Assembly (NCBI GenBank): GCA_016191435.1
Contig: JACPOQ010000001.1
Span: 62,001 to 126,000 of the forward strand
DNA length: 64,000 bases
Source: Chloroflexota bacterium
GTDB lineage: Bacteria > Chloroflexota > Dehalococcoidia > Tepidiformales > Tepidiformaceae
Direction of reading: 5' to 3'
The notes below the pieces were generated by a model. The model was not told the origin of the DNA. It saw nothing but the letters and a program-made list of their open reading frames with translations, and did not search any database. Position numbers and translations under genes: made by a program. Of this stretch, positions 1 to 7,813 are shown piece by piece; positions within the stretch are counted from its first letter, which is position 1; each line of letters begins with the position of its first letter.

Positions 1-1
1 C

Positions 2-388
2 CCGGATACCGCGCTCAACGCGCGCGTGATTTCCGGCGCGATCGACTACCTGCGCAGCCAGAAGGTCACGACCGGGGCGTATTCGACGGCCTACCAATGG
101 GGCGAAATCGCCGGAGACTACCGGCCGGGGATCGCGAGCTGGGCAGCCGGCGCGCGCGACCTGGCGGAGGCGCAGCAGCGTTGCACCGGGGCGTTCGCCT
201 TCGCGGGCGACACCGTGGCGATGGTGCAGTGGGTCGAGAAGTTCGACCGCAACTGGGTCTGCCCCCTGGCGGAGACGCCCACGGCGGAGCCGGGCCCCAG
301 GCCGCCGGTGCAGACGCAGCCGCAGCCAGTGAGGGCGCAGCGAAACTCGTGGTTCTCGCTCCCGGCGTTCCGGGCGCCGTTGCGGTAG
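2..388 (+). CDS. C-terminal part of a glycoside-hydrolase-like (GH25/DUF1906-type) protein
   Basis: The reading frame is open from the left edge, so the N-terminus is outside the window; the GTG at 26 is internal. The visible 128 residues contain an AIDYLRSQ...GAYSTAYQWGEIAG stretch followed by a WAAGA segment and an AFAGD...VQWVEK segment. That order resembles the last third of the TIM-barrel domain in GH25/DUF1906-like secreted proteins, where YST.YQW sits near the end of the barrel. A Pro/Thr/Gln-rich tail of about 35 residues follows. Catalytic residues would lie in the missing part, so hydrolytic activity cannot be judged. The family call is from motif memory only. Confidence 0.5.
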   Translation, partial: PDTALNARVISGAIDYLRSQKVTTGAYSTAYQWGEIAGDYRPGIASWAAGARDLAEAQQRCTGAFAFAGDTVAMVQWVEKFDRNWVCPLAETPTAEPGPRPPVQTQPQPVRAQRNSWFSLPAFRAPLR

Positions 389-550
389 GGACGCCGGTGG
401 CAGGACGCGGCAGGGGTGCAGAGGTCTCCTGGGTGGGCAATGGGGCCGTCAGGTTCGGACCGCGACGGCTCATAGCCGGCATGCTCTGTACCATCGCGGC
501 GAGATCGGTCGCGGGCGCGCCGGGCGCTGCGGACGAGCATCGAGGGACGT

Positions 551-1291
551 ATGGCCGGTGGGAAATTCGCGCGCATCTGGTTCGTTGGTGCGGTCTTTTC
601 GGTGGCGCTGCTGGGCGCGTGCGGGGGCGGCGACGATTCGGACGATGGCACCATTGTCGACCCGGGGAAGGCGGACGAGCTCGCACGCAAAGTGCTACTG
701 ACGGATAAGGATCTGCCCGGCATCGGCTGGACGGTCACGCAGACGGACCAGTTCAGCGACGCCGAGTCGACCGTGGACACCGCCGCGTGCAAGGAGATCA
801 ACGCGAAGCGCAGCGAGGCGCGGGCGAAGAGCGATGCGGCGCGCGCGGGCCGGGCGGAGCAGGCGCTCACGCTCGACAGCAAGGACGCCGCGATCCCGGC
901 CACCGTCGATACGGAAATCAATATCTTCAAGGACGCGACCGCGCCCGCGGAATCGCTCAAGCTGTACCAGTCCGCCGTGCAGAGCGCGAACTTCGAGCAA
1001 TGCCTGAAAGACGGCGTGGCCGCGGCCGCCGGCCAGGGCTCGACAATCTACGTGCAATCGGTCAAGCCGCTGGCAACAGCGCCGGAGGGCGGGACGGGGC
1101 TGGCCTACGACTTCAACTTCGACGTGGAGGGCGAGACGTACAAGCTCCACTATGAGACCTACCTCTGGCGGTTCGCGAACGTCGGCGTGACGGTGACGGT
1201 TTCGGGCGGGATCACCGCGGTCACGAAGGCGATGGCGGAGGCGGCGGTGGAGGAGACGCAGTCGAAGGTGAAAGGGCTGCCGAGGAAGTAG
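551..1291 (+). CDS. Hypothetical lipoprotein
   Basis: 246 residues. The N-terminus has a basic start, a hydrophobic stretch and the lipobox LLGAC at about residues 20-24, followed by GGGDDSDD, so the mature protein should be anchored to the outer face of the membrane. The body is soluble, with alternating Lys/Glu-rich helices and a C-terminal half rich in beta-type residues. No enzymatic motif is visible. The same CGGG-type lipidation signal recurs in several lipoproteins of this window. It may be the last gene of a unit with the upstream partial gene, but 162 bases separate them. Function unknown. Confidence 0.8.
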   Translation: MAGGKFARIWFVGAVFSVALLGACGGGDDSDDGTIVDPGKADELARKVLLTDKDLPGIGWTVTQTDQFSDAESTVDTAACKEINAKRSEARAKSDAARAGRAEQALTLDSKDAAIPATVDTEINIFKDATAPAESLKLYQSAVQSANFEQCLKDGVAAAAGQGSTIYVQSVKPLATAPEGGTGLAYDFNFDVEGETYKLHYETYLWRFANVGVTVTVSGGITAVTKAMAEAAVEETQSKVKGLPRK

Positions 1292-1306
1292 GGGCTGAGG
1301 GGCTGA
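1291..1306 (+). repeat. Short reiterated word GGGGCTGAGGGGCTGA
   Basis: Two copies of GGGGCTGA lie immediately after the stop codon of the lipoprotein gene. A longer version of the same word is at 12843-12866. It belongs to the set of simple reiterated words found at gene ends in this window. Confidence 0.5.
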
Positions 1307-1449
1307 CTGTCGATGTCGCGCGTTGCGCTCGCGCTCCGAGCCCGGGCGCCCATACCCCGGCCGGCCGCGGAGCAGCACGACTACCGTTTTCGCGGCTGGG
1401 ACGGTAGAAGTAGGGGGCGCGCCTTCGCTGACGGCGCCGGGGAGGTGCC

Positions 1450-2694
1450 ATGGCGAACGACATCGAGGCGACGGCGCCGAAGTTCCTGCGCGATAAGTAC
1501 GCGATCATCGGGGTCGGGGAGACGCCATACATGCGCGGTTCGGGGCGCACAACGCGGGCGATGGCGACGTGGGCGGTGCGCAACGCGATGGCGGACGCCG
1601 GTATCAAGCCCTCGGAAGTCGATGGCATGCTTTCGTACCAGGCGAACGATTCGACGCCGTCGCCAGTCGTCAGCTCGGATGTGGGCATCCGCCTGAACTT
1701 CTACATGGACGTGATGGGCGGAGGGTCCAGCACCGAGGCGCTGGTTGGCATCGCGATCGGCGTGATCGAAGCGGGGATGTGCAAGACCGTGGTGGTGTTC
1801 CGTTCGATGAACGGCTTCACGGGCGTACGCATGGGCGCGACCGGCCGCGCGGCGCCAAGCATGGGCGGCGGCGCGCTGTTCTCGGCGATTTACGGGCAGG
1901 TGAGCCCCGCGCAGAGCTTCAGCCAGACCTTTATGCGGCACATGCACGACTACGGCACCACGCCCGAGCAGATCGCGATGGTGAAGGTGTTTCACAGCCG
2001 CCACGCCGCGAACAACCCGAAGGCGTACTACAAGACGCCCGTCACGGCCGAAGAGGTGGTGAACAGCCGCATGATCGTGAAGCCGCTGCACCTGCTCGAC
2101 TGCTGCGTGGAGACGGACAACGCGACCGCGATCATCATCACGCGCGCGGATCGCGCCTACGACTACCGCCACACGCCCGCGCGCATCCTCTCGGTGGTAG
2201 GGCGCTGCGGGAAGCCGCGCGGCGACATGCACTACCAGGCCGGGCCGATCTCGACGGTCGCGGGCCACTACGCGAAGGACATCCTCTGGCCGAATGCGGG
2301 GCTCGGGCCGGAGGAGGTGGACGTGACCGGCTCGTACGACGCATTCACGTTCACGACGATGCTCCAGCTCGAGGATTACGGCTTCTGCAAGAAGGGTGAC
2401 GGCGGACAGTACGTGAGCGACGGCACGATCGCACTCGGCGGGCGGCGGCCGAACAACACGAGCGGGGGCCACCTCTGCGAGGGCTACACGCACGGCATGA
2501 ACATGGTCATCGAAAACGTGCGCCAGTTGCGCGGCGAAATCGATGACTATTGCCCGGCGGGCGCGGACGGGAAGCTCGCGCACACCTACGACTACGGCGC
2601 GGGCTGCCGCCAGGTGCGCGACGTGAACGTGACGGCGAACCTCGGCTGGGCGATGCCCGGCACCGGTTCGGCGATGGTCATGAGGAAGGGATAA
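1450..2694 (+). CDS. Thiolase-superfamily protein lacking the nucleophilic Cys (Ltp2-like aldolase candidate)
   Basis: 414 residues, ATG preceded by GGGGAGGTG. The fold is recognisable from AIIGVGETPY near residue 19, a central dimer/loop region and a C-terminal NNTSGGHLCEGYTHGMN segment followed by QLRGE. In degradative thiolases the N-terminal active site is a Cys in a CASG-type motif. Here the equivalent position reads MGGGSSTEAL (residues 89-98), with no Cys. That pattern is known from SCP-x/Ltp2-type proteins, which act as retro-aldolases on acyl-CoA steroid side chains together with a DUF35 partner. A DUF35 gene follows after 2 bases, supporting this reading. The substrate is unknown; acyl-CoA side-chain cleavage is an inference. 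Confidence 0.8.
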   Translation: MANDIEATAPKFLRDKYAIIGVGETPYMRGSGRTTRAMATWAVRNAMADAGIKPSEVDGMLSYQANDSTPSPVVSSDVGIRLNFYMDVMGGGSSTEALVGIAIGVIEAGMCKTVVVFRSMNGFTGVRMGATGRAAPSMGGGALFSAIYGQVSPAQSFSQTFMRHMHDYGTTPEQIAMVKVFHSRHAANNPKAYYKTPVTAEEVVNSRMIVKPLHLLDCCVETDNATAIIITRADRAYDYRHTPARILSVVGRCGKPRGDMHYQAGPISTVAGHYAKDILWPNAGLGPEEVDVTGSYDAFTFTTMLQLEDYGFCKKGDGGQYVSDGTIALGGRRPNNTSGGHLCEGYTHGMNMVIENVRQLRGEIDDYCPAGADGKLAHTYDYGAGCRQVRDVNVTANLGWAMPGTGSAMVMRKG

Positions 2695-2696
2695 CG

Positions 2697-3218
2697 ATGG
2701 CCGCACTGAACGGGGAATATCTCGGCATCCAGCTCTCCGTGAGCGACATCGACATCGAGAATCTGGAGTTCTTCCGGCGCTGCGGGGCGCACGAGTTCAG
2801 CCTCCAGCGGTGCAAGGGCTGCGGGCTCCTGCGCTACCCACCGACGACGGGCTGCCCGTGGTGCGCCGAAGCGGAGTCCGAGTGGACGCCGGTCGAGGGG
2901 CGCGGGGCGGTGCATTCGTACGGCGAAGTGCACCATGCGATCCAGCCGCAGTTCCGGGGCCACCTGCCGTACCAGGTGCTGCTGGTCGACCTGGACGTGC
3001 AGCGCGGCATCCCGAGCGAGCACGAGGCGCTGCGGATCGTGGGGAACCTTGTCACGCCCGGCGGCGAGCTCGCGCCGCCAGAGGTGGTGAAGACGTGCGG
3101 CATCGGCACGCGCGTGCGCATGGTGTACCGGGATGTGGGCGAAGGTTTCGCGCTGCCACAGTGGACCATCGATGAGGGCGCCAGCCAGCCGACGCCGTGG
3201 CGGTACGCGCAGGAGTAG
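2697..3218 (+). CDS. DUF35 / Zn-ribbon OB-fold acyl-CoA-associated protein
   Basis: 173 residues. I start at ATG 2697, with GAGGAAGGG just upstream inside the end of the thiolase-like gene, which suggests translational coupling. A rubredoxin-like zinc ribbon is formed by C39, C42, C53 and C56 (CKGC...CPWC). It is followed by an OB-fold with the typical WTPVEGRGAVHSYGEVHH segment. DUF35 proteins such as ChsH2 complex with thiolase-fold aldolases or thiolases and help bind acyl-CoA. Immediate adjacency to a Cys-less thiolase homologue is the classic arrangement. Longer frames reading in from 2550 overlap the thiolase gene and are not supported. Confidence 0.85.
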   Translation: MAALNGEYLGIQLSVSDIDIENLEFFRRCGAHEFSLQRCKGCGLLRYPPTTGCPWCAEAESEWTPVEGRGAVHSYGEVHHAIQPQFRGHLPYQVLLVDLDVQRGIPSEHEALRIVGNLVTPGGELAPPEVVKTCGIGTRVRMVYRDVGEGFALPQWTIDEGASQPTPWRYAQE

Positions 3219-3313
3219 GGGCGATCGGGGGGCGGCGAGGATACCGCACACGGTCCCGCACCGCCTGTCCGAAGGTTTCGGGGGCGAGCGGCGGGGCGGT
3301 GCGCGTGAGGTCG

Positions 3314-4495
3314 TTACACCTCGAGGTGGTAGATCCTGGCCGAGTTAGTCTGCAGGAGCTTCTTCAGGGAGTCCTCCGGCAGGTGGCCGAGGTGCTCCTC
3401 TATGAAGTCCTTCGGGTAGACCGCGACCGAATTCGGGCCCGGCGACATGCTCGTCGGGTGGGGGAAGTCGGTCTCGTAGAGCAGGTTATCGGGACCAATC
3501 TGCTCGATCGCGCTGAGGGCGCTCTTCTCTTCGAACCAGAAGCAGGCGTAGCACTGGCGCTTGAAGTACTCGCTCGGGAGCAGGTCCATCTCCGGGTGCT
3601 CTTCGCGGCAGCCGCTGTTGAGCCACTGCCAGTCCATCGCCTCCAGCAGGAACGGCACCCAGCCCACGCCGCTTTCGACGGACACGAAGTTCAGCTTCGG
3701 GAAGCGGTGGCAGAGGCCGGAGAGGGTGATATCCATCAGCGCCTGCGAGTTGTCGAGGAAGATGGAGACCGTCGCCTTGGCGTAGGCGGCCTGGCGGCCG
3801 TTGTCGACGGTGACCCCGCGCAGCTTCGTGAGGTCGCCCGAGCCGATGTGGAAGTTGATGGACATGCCGAGGTCGGTGGCCTGGTGCCAGAGCGGGTCCC
3901 AGTGGCGCTCGGTGATGCGCGGCATATCGAAGACGTGCGGCTGGTTCGTCATGAGCACGCCCTTGTGTCCGCCCTTCGCGCAGCGCTCCATCTCCTTCAC
4001 GCAGAGGTCCACATCCCAGAAGGGCATGGCCATGATCGGGATGAAGCGCTTCATATCGATGGAGCACCAATCGAGCAGGAAGTCGTTGTACGCCTTGACG
4101 CACTCGTACATCAGCTCCGGGTCCTTCAGCGCGAGGAAGTTGCCGCTGCCGAAGCCACCAACGTTGGGGTAGATGACCTGCGCCCAGATGCCGTATTCGT
4201 CCATGCGCTGGAGCCGGTCGCGGGCGCTCCAGGAGCCGTGGTCGGCTTCTTCGAGCGAAGGCGGATGGTCCGGGGGCGGCTCTTTCCAGCCGGCCATGGC
4301 GGCGCCGGCGGTCGGCATGAACGGCTTGCCGCCCATGAACCAGCGGTCCTCCTTGATCGCCTCGTCGTACTGCACGTGGGGCACGAGCTCGCCCCACTTC
4401 TGGGTCGAGACGCGGTTGGTCCAGAGGTTCTCCGGTTCGGAGATGTGGCTATCCGCATCGATGACCTTGATGCGCTCGACGACCGTCGCTGCCAT
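3314..4495 (-). CDS. Amidohydrolase-family (ACMSD-like, amidohydrolase 2) protein
   Basis: 393 residues, convergent with the thiolase/DUF35 pair. The amidohydrolase_2 fold is indicated by VIDADSHISEP at residues 11-21 (metal ligand motif DxDxH), a central SINFHIGSGD with the expected His ligand, and YETDFPHPTS near residue 345 with the final Asp and downstream His. An insertion at about 40-95 containing PPPDHPPSLEE is typical of a subgroup common in environmental high-GC genomes. Members decarboxylate or hydrolyse ring-cleavage-type acids; the substrate here is unknown. Context suggests a step in the same degradative block. Confidence 0.85.
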   Translation of the reverse strand: MAATVVERIKVIDADSHISEPENLWTNRVSTQKWGELVPHVQYDEAIKEDRWFMGGKPFMPTAGAAMAGWKEPPPDHPPSLEEADHGSWSARDRLQRMDEYGIWAQVIYPNVGGFGSGNFLALKDPELMYECVKAYNDFLLDWCSIDMKRFIPIMAMPFWDVDLCVKEMERCAKGGHKGVLMTNQPHVFDMPRITERHWDPLWHQATDLGMSINFHIGSGDLTKLRGVTVDNGRQAAYAKATVSIFLDNSQALMDITLSGLCHRFPKLNFVSVESGVGWVPFLLEAMDWQWLNSGCREEHPEMDLLPSEYFKRQCYACFWFEEKSALSAIEQIGPDNLLYETDFPHPTSMSPGPNSVAVYPKDFIEEHLGHLPEDSLKKLLQTNSARIYHLEV

Positions 4496-4637
4496 GCGGC
4501 CTCCTGGCGCCCCCGTGAATGGGAGCTATCGAGGGGAGCATAACGCGCGCGGCGAAGCCCCGCAAAACGGCCCGGAGCTTCGTGTGACGCGATCCCGTCG
4601 GTGGGTCGAACGGCGAACCATCCATCCTACTTAAGCG

Positions 4638-5513
4638 TCATTGGTCGCTCGGATCCGCCTGTTCATCGGGCCCGTCCATACGGGCATTGGCCCGAAATCG
4701 CTTGAAGTCTTCGGCAAATGCGGACCCGGCGAGGCTGATCGGAATGTCCTCGATTCGCACCGCCGAAGTGATGAGATTGTGAGCAAGCACCCAGGAATTC
4801 GCCACGCGTTCAAACTCGTCAGGCGCCACGGAATTTCGTACAGCCGCAAGAAACCCGCCAACAGCGCTGTAGATGGCGTTCAACCCCGTCTGGAGTACCA
4901 GCGCCCTAAGTCCGGCATACTCAGGGCTACCATCCGGTCGAGCCGTGATTGTGAGTTGATGGGCACTAGTTGTCTTCGTTGCTGCTTCGTGAAGGAGCGA
5001 GTCGGCGGTGGGATGTTTCAGCTGGCACAGCCAACAATAGGCAGCATAATTGTTCGCCCAAATCCGTTCGAAGTACTCTGGCGACAGTTCCACGAGTTCG
5101 GGCACTAACTCTACGCGCCTGTCCCTAGCCTTTTTTGCAAGTGCCTTCGGTCCCCACCCGGAGTCCTGGGGCTTGCGGCCCACGAACGCCTCGGCAACGT
5201 CTGGGGATCCTGAGACAACCTCGGAGGCAGTCGCGTGTTCCCAACAAGATGTCATGAGGGTGGCCGCCTGTGCTATGTAGCCGTGCCGCGCCAAGAGCCA
5301 GGCCGATCGAAGGTCATTAAGCGCTCGATTGAGGCATACCGCGGCTACACGTACGTTTACTGCATCGCCAGCCGCATCAAGCGAAAGGACATCGTCGATA
5401 ACCCCGTACAGCTTTGAAACCGCGACCTCATACACCGAAAACTCGCCTTCGAGCGCCAACGCGACCTCAGCCTCAACGGCCGGAAGTTCCTCCCATGGGT
5501 ACCAATCTCTCAT
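4638..5513 (-). CDS. Hypothetical protein, DUF5677-like, lower GC than neighbours
   Basis: 291 residues starting at ATG 5513 with GAGGGA ten bases upstream; a longer frame to 5822 overlaps the opposite-strand hydrolase gene and is unlikely. The protein is largely helical, with NRALNDLRSAWLLARHGY followed by a TSCWEHA segment. This resembles the N-terminal helical pair of DUF5677-type proteins, where an Arg helix precedes a Leu/Ala-rich helix containing Glu-His. No catalytic motif is recognised. Base composition over 4620-5520 is visibly more A/T-rich and codon use less GC-biased than the flanking genes, which suggests recent acquisition. Function unknown; possibly a defence or mobile accessory gene. 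Confidence 0.7.
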   Translation of the reverse strand: MRDWYPWEELPAVEAEVALALEGEFSVYEVAVSKLYGVIDDVLSLDAAGDAVNVRVAAVCLNRALNDLRSAWLLARHGYIAQAATLMTSCWEHATASEVVSGSPDVAEAFVGRKPQDSGWGPKALAKKARDRRVELVPELVELSPEYFERIWANNYAAYCWLCQLKHPTADSLLHEAATKTTSAHQLTITARPDGSPEYAGLRALVLQTGLNAIYSAVGGFLAAVRNSVAPDEFERVANSWVLAHNLITSAVRIEDIPISLAGSAFAEDFKRFRANARMDGPDEQADPSDQ

Positions 5514-5676
5514 ATGTCGTCGTCCCTCACGGCCTGCCCTCGACCATTCGGATTCTAACGGCAGTCCCCACCCTTGCCACGCGCCCGTTTGACCGGCCGT
5601 TCGATGCTCGTGTAGCGTCGGCTGGCTGGCGGCGGCGGATGGCCGCCGAATCCCGGTGGCGGGTTTGGATGGCGCG

Positions 5677-6486
5677 ATGACAACTGCGGCAACTTCAATC
5701 AAACAGGCGAACTGGACCGAGGTGACGGTCGAGGTCTGCGGCGGGCCCGTGGCGGTGGCGCAGGCGGGCAGCGGGCCCGCGGTGTTCGTGCTCCCGCGCG
5801 ATAACGGCCACGCGCCCGGCAACGAGTTCCTCGACCGGCTCGCGGCGGAGTTCTCGATCTCCTACCCCTGGTACCCGGGCTTCGACCACGGCGAGCCAGC
5901 GGCCTGGGAGTGGCTGACGAACCCGCGGGACCTGGCCGTCGTGATGCGGCAACTGGCGCCGGCGCTCGGGCTCGACGCTGTCAGCGTCGTCGGCCTTGGG
6001 TTCGGAGGCTGGATCGCGGCGGAAATGGCGACGACGTGGGGGCCGGGCCTCGAACGTCTCGTGCTGGTTTCGCCAATGGGCGTGAAGCCGGAGAACGGCT
6101 ACATCTATGACCAGTTCATCGTCAGCACCGAGCATTACGCCCGCGCGATGTTCCACGACGAGGCCAAGTTCGAGGCCATTTACGGCGCGGAGCCGGACTT
6201 CGACCAGCTCGCCGGCTGGGAAACGGACCGCGAGATGGCCTCGCGGATCGGCTGGAAGCCGTACATGTACAACGTCGCGCTGCCGCGGCTGCTTTCAGGC
6301 GTGACGGCGCCGGCGCTCATCGTGGCGGGGGCGGACGACCAGGTGGTCCCGGCGGAGTGTGCGGAGATCTACCGCGCATCGCTGCCGAACGCGACGCTGG
6401 AGACGGTGCCGGCGTGCGGCCACGCGGTCGACCTCGAGTTCCCCGACGTGCTCGCGGCGAAGGTCGCCGCGTTCCTGAAGCGCTGA
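5677..6486 (+). CDS. Alpha/beta-hydrolase-fold protein without the catalytic Ser
   Basis: 269 residues from ATG 5677 (a GTG at 5656 is possible). The fold is clear: strand-rich N-terminus, nucleophile elbow VVGLGFGGW at 104-112, acid loop VAGADDQVVP near 217-225 and CGHAVDLE with H249. Canonical members have G-x-S-x-G at the elbow; here the third position is Gly108, so the Ser/Asp/Cys nucleophile is absent although the Asp and His remain. It could be a binding or cofactorless-type protein. It sits 30 bases upstream of an LLM flavin oxidoreductase on the same strand, so the two probably act in one pathway. Confidence 0.85.
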   Translation: MTTAATSIKQANWTEVTVEVCGGPVAVAQAGSGPAVFVLPRDNGHAPGNEFLDRLAAEFSISYPWYPGFDHGEPAAWEWLTNPRDLAVVMRQLAPALGLDAVSVVGLGFGGWIAAEMATTWGPGLERLVLVSPMGVKPENGYIYDQFIVSTEHYARAMFHDEAKFEAIYGAEPDFDQLAGWETDREMASRIGWKPYMYNVALPRLLSGVTAPALIVAGADDQVVPAECAEIYRASLPNATLETVPACGHAVDLEFPDVLAAKVAAFLKR

Positions 6487-6516
6487 GCAAATCCAGACAA
6501 AACGGAAGGCAGTGCC

Positions 6517-7764
6517 ATGCATCTCATGTATTTCACCGAACAGCCGATGTCGGCGTGGAACCCGGAGCACGCGGCGCTCGACGAGATCACGGTCGCGGGC
6601 CGTAAGCAGCGCGTCACAGCGCTCCTGCATTCGAACCGCTATTTCGATTCGCAGGATGGCAGCCGGCTCTACAACGAACGGCTGGAGGAGTACCAGCTGG
6701 TCGACGAGCTGGGGTTCGACGGCATCATGCTGAACGAGCACCACACGGCGCCGTTCTGCATGTCGCCGCGCGTGAACCTGTTCGCGTCCATCCTCGCGGC
6801 GACGACGAAGAACGTGAAGATCGTGCTCCTGGGCAACCCGCTGCCGATCTGGGACAACCCGGTGCACCTCGCGGAGGAGCTCTCGATCATCGACATGGTG
6901 TCGAAGGGGCGGCTCGTCTCCGGGTTCGTGCGCGGCGGTGGGGTCGAAAACATCCAGGCGAACGTGAACCCTGTGTTTAACCGCGAGCGTTTCGAAGAGG
7001 CGCACGACCTCGTGATCAAGGCGTGGACGCAGCCGGGGCCGTTCCGCTGGGAGGGCAAGCATTACCAGTTCCGGGTGGTGAACCCGTGGGCGACGCCCCT
7101 GCAGCAGCCGCACCCACGCATCTGGATCCCGGGCGTGGCGAGCAAGGAGACGGTCATCTGGGCGGCGAAGCATCGCTACCCCTACCTCGGGCTGAACACC
7201 AACTTCGATGTCAGCCAGAAGATCAAGGACATCTACGTCGAGAGCGCACGGTCGGTGGGATACGAGCCGGGGCCGGAGAACTTCGGGCAGCTGCTCCAGT
7301 GCCACGTGGCGGAGACGGAAGAGAAGGCCGAGCGCAACGCGCAGCAGTTCATGTGGATGGCGGGCGAATTCACGGGGCTGGCGCACCCGGTTTGGGGCAA
7401 CCCGAGCGGTTACGGCTCGCCTTCGAACCGCAAGGCGTTCATCGAAATCGCGGCCGGGCGGCGCCCGCTGGTGAAGCCGCCGCCCATGCACCAGCGGCGC
7501 ATGGAGCGAACGTTCATCTGGGGCACGCCGGACCACGTCATCGAACAGTTGAAGACGGTGCTGGACAACAACCGCGTGGGCATCCTCGCGCTCTGGGGCA
7601 ACGATGGGAAGATCGACCACAAGGATTCGGTCAGCTGCATCAACCTGATGGGCAAGGAAGTGATGCCGGCGATCAAGGACTACGCGAAGCAGCTGGGCTT
7701 GCTCGATCCCTTCGAGGCGAACGCGCCGATCAGCCTGGACGTGCCGGCGATCGCAGCGGTATAG
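6517..7764 (+). CDS. LLM-class flavin-dependent oxidoreductase (luciferase-like monooxygenase)
   Basis: 415 residues, ATG 6517 with GGAAGG upstream. The bacterial-luciferase TIM barrel is seen in LMYFTEQPMS at the N-terminus, the LGFDGIMLNEHHTAPFCMSP segment near 66-85 (NEHH is typical), LLGNPLPIWDNPVHLAEEL near 105-123 and SKGRLVSGFVRGGG near 130-143. A C-terminal HLA-type hinge, WGTPDHVIEQL, follows. LLM enzymes use reduced FMN or F420 with O2 or as dehydrogenases on aldehydes, terpenes, sulfonates and similar compounds. No adjacent flavin reductase is visible, so the reductant is unknown. It is co-directional with the hydrolase-like gene 30 bases upstream. Confidence 0.9.
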   Translation: MHLMYFTEQPMSAWNPEHAALDEITVAGRKQRVTALLHSNRYFDSQDGSRLYNERLEEYQLVDELGFDGIMLNEHHTAPFCMSPRVNLFASILAATTKNVKIVLLGNPLPIWDNPVHLAEELSIIDMVSKGRLVSGFVRGGGVENIQANVNPVFNRERFEEAHDLVIKAWTQPGPFRWEGKHYQFRVVNPWATPLQQPHPRIWIPGVASKETVIWAAKHRYPYLGLNTNFDVSQKIKDIYVESARSVGYEPGPENFGQLLQCHVAETEEKAERNAQQFMWMAGEFTGLAHPVWGNPSGYGSPSNRKAFIEIAAGRRPLVKPPPMHQRRMERTFIWGTPDHVIEQLKTVLDNNRVGILALWGNDGKIDHKDSVSCINLMGKEVMPAIKDYAKQLGLLDPFEANAPISLDVPAIAAV

Positions 7765-7781
7765 CGGGAGGTGAGGCGCGA

Positions 7782-7798
7782 CGCCCGGTGCCCGGGCG
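7782..7798. terminator. Possible bidirectional hairpin between convergent genes
   Basis: CGCCCGG, loop TGC, CCGGGCG lies between the convergent LLM and ABC permease genes. The stem is 7 bp and GC-only, but no T-tract follows in either direction, so termination is uncertain. Confidence 0.35.
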
Positions 7799-7813
7799 GC
7801 GGAAGGCGCCACG

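Noticed and set aside
1381-1407. CTACCGT/ACGGTAG inverted repeat before the thiolase-like gene
   Set aside because: Seven-bp arms with a 13-base loop could easily occur by chance; no other support for an operator.
3197-4543. Long open frame antisense to the amidohydrolase gene
   Set aside because: Composition-driven: the opposite frame carries conserved metal-ligand motifs, and this one has only Arg/His/Val-rich sequence with no recognisable domain.
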